Positions 60,540-64,000 of a stretch of DNA of 64,000 bases are shown piece by piece. The DNA lies in NCBI RefSeq assembly GCF_009910365.1, contig NZ_CP036423.1, forward strand, positions 1,178,001 through 1,242,000, given 5' to 3'. The notes under the pieces were generated by a model. The model ran no database searches. It was given only the letters and a program-made list of their open reading frames with translations, and was not told where the DNA came from. The translations under genes and the position numbers were made by a program. This DNA comes from Aequoribacter fuscus. Its GTDB lineage: Bacteria > Pseudomonadota > Gammaproteobacteria > Pseudomonadales > Halieaceae. Numbering within the stretch: position 1 is the first letter of the stretch; each line of letters opens with the position of its first letter.

Positions 60540-61733
60540 ATGGCGACCGCTTTAGAAGGCGTAACAATTATCGATTTGACCCACATGTTATCGGGCCCGT
60601 ACGCGGGTATGATTTTGGCCGACCTGGGCGCCGAGACGATCAAAGTGGAGCCTCTAGCCGGCGAGGGGACTCGCAAGTTGCTGCAGTCAGATCCAGACTA
60701 TTCGCTCGGCGATCAAGGTGCGTACTTCATTACGTTAAATCGAAACAAAAAGAGTGTGGCTATCGATTTAAAATCCAGCCAAGGCCTCGAAGTCTTTTAC
60801 GATATGGTTCGTGAGGCCGACGTTGTTCTGGACAATTTTGCCGCGGATGTCACCACAAAACTGAAGATCGATTACGCGCATTTATCCCAGGTCAATCCCA
60901 ACATTATTACCTGTTCGATCTCTGGGTTTGGCAGCGATGGGCCGCAGTATCGCCGCACGGCCTTTGATCAGGTTGTGCAGGCGCTCGGCGGCGGAATGTC
61001 TATTACGGGCTTGGATAAAGACACGCCGATGCGCGCAGGGATCCCGATCGGCGACTTGGGCGGTGGAATGTTCGCTGTCATGGGTGTGCTGGCCGCACTG
61101 CGTGAGCGCGATCAAAAAGGCGTGGGGCAGCACGTCGATATTTCGATGTTAGACGCCCAAATCTCGCTGTTGAACTACATGGCAACGATGTACTTCATGT
61201 CCGGTAAGAATCCCGAGCCTATCGGTAACAGTCATTTTGTGCATGTTCCATACAACAGTTTCAAGACAGCGAATGGACACATCATTATCGCGGTCATTTT
61301 CGATAAGTTTTGGGAGGCATTAGTTGAGGTTCTGGATGTGCCCGAGTTTCGCAACGAAAAATACCAAGGCCAACCGGGGCGTCTAGAAGACAAGCAGTTT
61401 ATCGAGGCGCGCTTGAATGAAATTCTAGTCAAGCACCCTACCGAGCACTGGCTCAAGTTGTTCGAAGCGCAGCGCATCCCCTGTGCGAGGGTCAACAATT
61501 TTGAGCAAGCACTTAGCGACGAGCAGGTACTGCATCGCAATATGGTGGTGGATCTCTACAACGATCAGGGACAATCGGTGAAAGGACCGGGTAACCCCAT
61601 CAAGCTATCTCGGCACAAGGACGCTTACGCGCCGGCTCCTGCCTTGGGTGCCGATACGGATGCCGTGCTTCAGAAGATCGGATACGACGAAGAACGTATA
61701 CAGACCTTAAGGGTCGCGGGAGCCATTCGATGA
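60540..61733 (+). CDS. CaiB/BaiF (family III) CoA-transferase
   Basis: A 397-aa enzyme that moves CoA between carboxylic acids, the normal family length. The N-terminus (GVTIIDLTHMLSGPYAGMIL) and KVEPLAGEGTR are typical. The region following NRNKKSVAIDLKSSQGLEVF carries the CoA-binding arginine/lysines, and the C-terminal domain includes PCARVNNFEQAL. ATG 60540 follows AGGAAG. It overlaps the HMG-CoA lyase gene by 4 bases. That coupling suggests it makes the CoA ester that the lyase cleaves, as the family member SUGCT does with glutarate and 3-hydroxy-3-methylglutarate. The specific acid is inferred. Confidence 0.88.
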   Translation: MATALEGVTIIDLTHMLSGPYAGMILADLGAETIKVEPLAGEGTRKLLQSDPDYSLGDQGAYFITLNRNKKSVAIDLKSSQGLEVFYDMVREADVVLDNFAADVTTKLKIDYAHLSQVNPNIITCSISGFGSDGPQYRRTAFDQVVQALGGGMSITGLDKDTPMRAGIPIGDLGGGMFAVMGVLAALRERDQKGVGQHVDISMLDAQISLLNYMATMYFMSGKNPEPIGNSHFVHVPYNSFKTANGHIIIAVIFDKFWEALVEVLDVPEFRNEKYQGQPGRLEDKQFIEARLNEILVKHPTEHWLKLFEAQRIPCARVNNFEQALSDEQVLHRNMVVDLYNDQGQSVKGPGNPIKLSRHKDAYAPAPALGADTDAVLQKIGYDEERIQTLRVAGAIR

Positions 61734-62647
61734 TCCCGCAAGTCCACATTAATGAGGTCGGGCTGCGAGATGGCCTTCAGGCGCAGTCGAAGCACCTGAG
61801 CGTTGACGAGCGCTGCCGTTTGTTTGATCAACTTGCAACGACCGGTGTTTCCAGTGTTGAGATTGGAAGTTTTGTCTCGCCCAAGGCGGTACCGCAGATG
61901 GCCGGAACCGATCAGGTTTTGCGCCACGCGTTGGCAAATAACACAGGGGTTGCGTTAAATGCCTTGGTGCCAAACCGAAAGGGCTACGAGCTCGCGCTCG
62001 CGTCGGGGTGCAAAGAAGTCAACGTGGTGGTCTCGTCTACTGACACGATGAATCGTAAAAATATCAATATGAGCACCGCAGAGATTATGGCGGCATCGCA
62101 GGGCATTATTGAATCGGCGGTGGCTGACGGCGTTAAAGTCAACGCGTATGTGGCAGTGGCCTTCGAGTGTCCATTTGAGGGTGTGGTCGATCCAGAGCAG
62201 GTCATTAGCCTATCAAAACGTCTCGCAGATTGGGGTGCTCAACGCATTGTGATTGCCGATACGATTGGGGCAGCAAACCCGTTCGCAGTAGAAGCATTAC
62301 TTCGCGATTTGTTGCTGGGTATCAGCGCCGATCGCGTCGCCTGCCACTTTCACGATACGCGTGCCATGGGGCTCGCCAACACCTATGCGGCCCTACAGTC
62401 TGGCGTGCGACATTTTGATACATCCATCGGCGGGTTAGGGGGGTGTCCCTTTGCACCCGGAGCTTCAGGCAACGTTGCAACAGAAGATGTGGCTTTGTTA
62501 TGCCAGCAGGCGGGTTTTAGCACGGGTATCGATTTTTCCGCGTTGATGGCGGCAGTCGATTTGGTCAAAGAGTTAACGGGCACGGCCAAAGGCGGACGTG
62601 CGCATTATTGGTTGAGTAATCATTTAGACAAAGTAGTCGGACAATAA
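61730..62647 (+). CDS. Hydroxymethylglutaryl-CoA lyase family enzyme
   Basis: A 305-aa TIM-barrel lyase that splits HMG-CoA to acetoacetate and acetyl-CoA. The metal-site motif EVGLRDGLQ, the central AFECPFEG, HFHDTRAMGLANTYAAL, and the cysteine loop GLGGCPFAPGASGNVATED are all present. The catalytic cysteine is intact, so it should be active. It starts inside the end of the CoA-transferase gene (ATGA overlap). In leucine catabolism the partner would be a methylglutaconyl-CoA hydratase. Here the partner is a CoA-transferase, which suggests entry from free acid. Confidence 0.9.
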   Translation: MIPQVHINEVGLRDGLQAQSKHLSVDERCRLFDQLATTGVSSVEIGSFVSPKAVPQMAGTDQVLRHALANNTGVALNALVPNRKGYELALASGCKEVNVVVSSTDTMNRKNINMSTAEIMAASQGIIESAVADGVKVNAYVAVAFECPFEGVVDPEQVISLSKRLADWGAQRIVIADTIGAANPFAVEALLRDLLLGISADRVACHFHDTRAMGLANTYAALQSGVRHFDTSIGGLGGCPFAPGASGNVATEDVALLCQQAGFSTGIDFSALMAAVDLVKELTGTAKGGRAHYWLSNHLDKVVGQ

Positions 62648-62659
62648 AGGAGACTAGGC

Positions 62660-64000
62660 ATGACCTATCGCTTAGGTGTAGACGTCGGGGGCACATTTAC
62701 CGATTTTCTGCTCATGAATGAGGAGACAGGGCAAACGTTCACCGCAAAGGTGCCTTCGACCCCCGAGGACTCCTCGATTGGGGTGTTAAATGGCGTCGCA
62801 AAAATTTGTGACGAATCTGGCATTAACCCTGCGGACATTAAGTTCGTCATGCATGGCACGACGGTGGCGACCAATGCGGTATTAACCGGTAAAGGTGCGA
62901 AGGTAGGTCTGATTACCACTTCTGGTTATGAGCATACCTTGCAGGTTGCTCGCAGCTTCTGCCCGGGCGGCTTAGGCGGCTGGGTAAGCTTCGTTAAAAA
63001 GCCCTTGCTTGCGCCGCTAGAGCTAACGATTGGTGCAGTTGAGCGCATCGACGCTGATGGCTCGGTATCAACACCACTTGATGAAGATGCTTTGCGCACT
63101 CAGCTGTCGGCTTTGGCTGCCAAGAATCAAGTCGAAGCACTGACGATTTGTTTTATCAATGCTTACGTTAACAGTGAACACGAGCGCCGCGCTGCTGAAA
63201 TCGCGGCTGAGTTTTTCACTGATATTCCCATTTCGATTTCATCGGATGTGGTGCCCGAAATGCAGGAGTACGAGCGCACTGAAACCACCGTGGTGAACTC
63301 TTATGTACGCCCCGAAGTGTCGCGCTACTTGAATAACCTGCAAACGTCCCTAGAAGAGCGTTTGGGCGGTGACACACAGTTATCGATCTTGCGCTCTGAC
63401 GGCGGTTTGGCGTCTTCACGAGCGACTGCCGATTCACCGGTAAATATATTGATGTCAGGTCCTGCGGGTGGTGTGGCGGGCGCCTTGTTCTTCTGCGAAC
63501 AGGCTGGCTACAAGAACCTACTGACCTTTGATATGGGGGGGACATCTACCGACGTCGCCCTGATTCAAGATGCGAAAACTAATATTCGACGCGAGACCAT
63601 TGTTGGTGACGTGCGCGTACGTGCGCCCTCGGTCGACGTGAGAACAATCGGGGCAGGCGGTGGCTCAATCGCCTTTGTTGCCGAGTTAACCAAAGCGCTG
63701 CGTGTGGGCCCTGAGTCGGCGGGCGCGGTCCCTGGGCCCGCGGCGTACATGAAAGGCGGAGAGTTGCCAACAGTATGTGACGCCAACGTGGTGTTAGGTT
63801 ATTTGCCCAGTGACGCGCAACTCGGTGGCGCCATGGCGATTAACCGAGATGCAGCCATTGCGGCGGTGCAAAAAGTAGCGGATGCCCTGGGTATTGATGT
63901 CATGGAGGCTGCCGAAGGTATTATCCGTATCGCCAACGAGGCGATGTTTGGCGCATTGCGCTTGGTCTCTGTGGAACAAGGCTATGATCCGCGAGACTTT
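62660..64000 (+). CDS. Hydantoinase/oxoprolinase family protein, HyuA-like (3' end outside window)
   Basis: The first 447 codons of an ATP-dependent hydantoinase A/acetone-carboxylase beta-like protein. The N-terminal actin-like ATPase motifs are YRLGVDVGGTFTDF and HGTTVATNAVL. The second phosphate loop is FDMGGTSTDVALI, followed by VRTIGAGGGSIAFV. Members hydrolyse hydantoins or 5-oxoproline, or carboxylate ketones such as acetone and acetophenone, normally with a HyuB-type partner that should lie just past the right edge. AAGGAG precedes ATG, 12 bases after the lyase stop. In this operon a ketone or cyclic-amide substrate is equally open. Confidence 0.88.
   Translation, partial: MTYRLGVDVGGTFTDFLLMNEETGQTFTAKVPSTPEDSSIGVLNGVAKICDESGINPADIKFVMHGTTVATNAVLTGKGAKVGLITTSGYEHTLQVARSFCPGGLGGWVSFVKKPLLAPLELTIGAVERIDADGSVSTPLDEDALRTQLSALAAKNQVEALTICFINAYVNSEHERRAAEIAAEFFTDIPISISSDVVPEMQEYERTETTVVNSYVRPEVSRYLNNLQTSLEERLGGDTQLSILRSDGGLASSRATADSPVNILMSGPAGGVAGALFFCEQAGYKNLLTFDMGGTSTDVALIQDAKTNIRRETIVGDVRVRAPSVDVRTIGAGGGSIAFVAELTKALRVGPESAGAVPGPAAYMKGGELPTVCDANVVLGYLPSDAQLGGAMAINRDAAIAAVQKVADALGIDVMEAAEGIIRIANEAMFGALRLVSVEQGYDPRDF

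Noticed and set aside
1-64000. CRISPR array, prophage, insertion sequence or integrase gene
   Set aside because: No regularly spaced repeats, transposase, integrase or phage structural genes were seen in any frame.

Overview
The window reads as chromosome of an aerobic, heterotrophic, probably marine gammaproteobacterium. The closest feel is the Cellvibrionales/Halieaceae (OM60/NOR5) group, but this rests on gene content only: four TonB-dependent receptors or their partners, a BCCT carrier, the large NAD-glutamate dehydrogenase, pyrD next to rmf, the DUF1315-DUF2797-pepN string, and CoA-thioester catabolism. No rRNA, complete tRNA, CRISPR array, transposase or integrase gene is visible.

Region 1 (1-12413) looks accessory. 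It holds the 3' end of a TonB-dependent receptor, an MFS carrier, two AT-rich small membrane ORFs, an exported amidohydrolase and an exported cyclophilin. A minus-strand cluster follows: DUF2817 peptidase-like protein, DadA-like oxidase, ornithine cyclodeaminase family protein, M19 dipeptidase homologue, enolase-superfamily enzyme and a decayed CoA-transferase. It ends at a 24-bp relic of a tRNA-Asp 3' end, the classic scar of integration into a tRNA gene. The orientation places the island to the left.

Region 2 (12600-40998) is mostly housekeeping: acyl-CoA synthetase, HDOD protein, MAPEG protein, SlyD-type isomerase, AmtB, a FIST sensor with a GGDEF-EAL protein, lipA, nadK, a rhomboid protease, DUF1315, DUF2797 and pepN. 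Next come a six-gene moxR-DUF58-DUF4381-batA-batB/C-batD operon, giant glutamate dehydrogenase, pyrD and rmf.

Region 3 (41516-48312) carries a TonB-dependent receptor, a TPR-sulfotransferase, a BCCT transporter and a YaiI-type protein.

Region 4 (48313-57437) is the most interesting part. A three-gene operon (65-aa SutA-like peptide, OlsF-like bifunctional acyltransferase, PlcP-like metallophosphoesterase) is followed by a TonB-dependent receptor and an internally duplicated beta-helix lipoprotein. Both transcription units are preceded by Pho-box-like direct repeats with an 11-bp period, and both have the same 10-nt spacing to an identical TACGAT -10 element. I infer a PhoB-controlled locus that replaces phospholipids with phosphorus-free amino-acid lipids and takes up a phosphorus source through the outer membrane.

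Region 5 (57502-64000) has a TIGR01777 epimerase, a sirtuin, a DHRS12-like SDR and the start of a catabolic operon (CaiB-type CoA-transferase, HMG-CoA lyase, hydantoinase A) that runs off the right edge. A perfect 20-bp inverted repeat separates the SDR from this operon.
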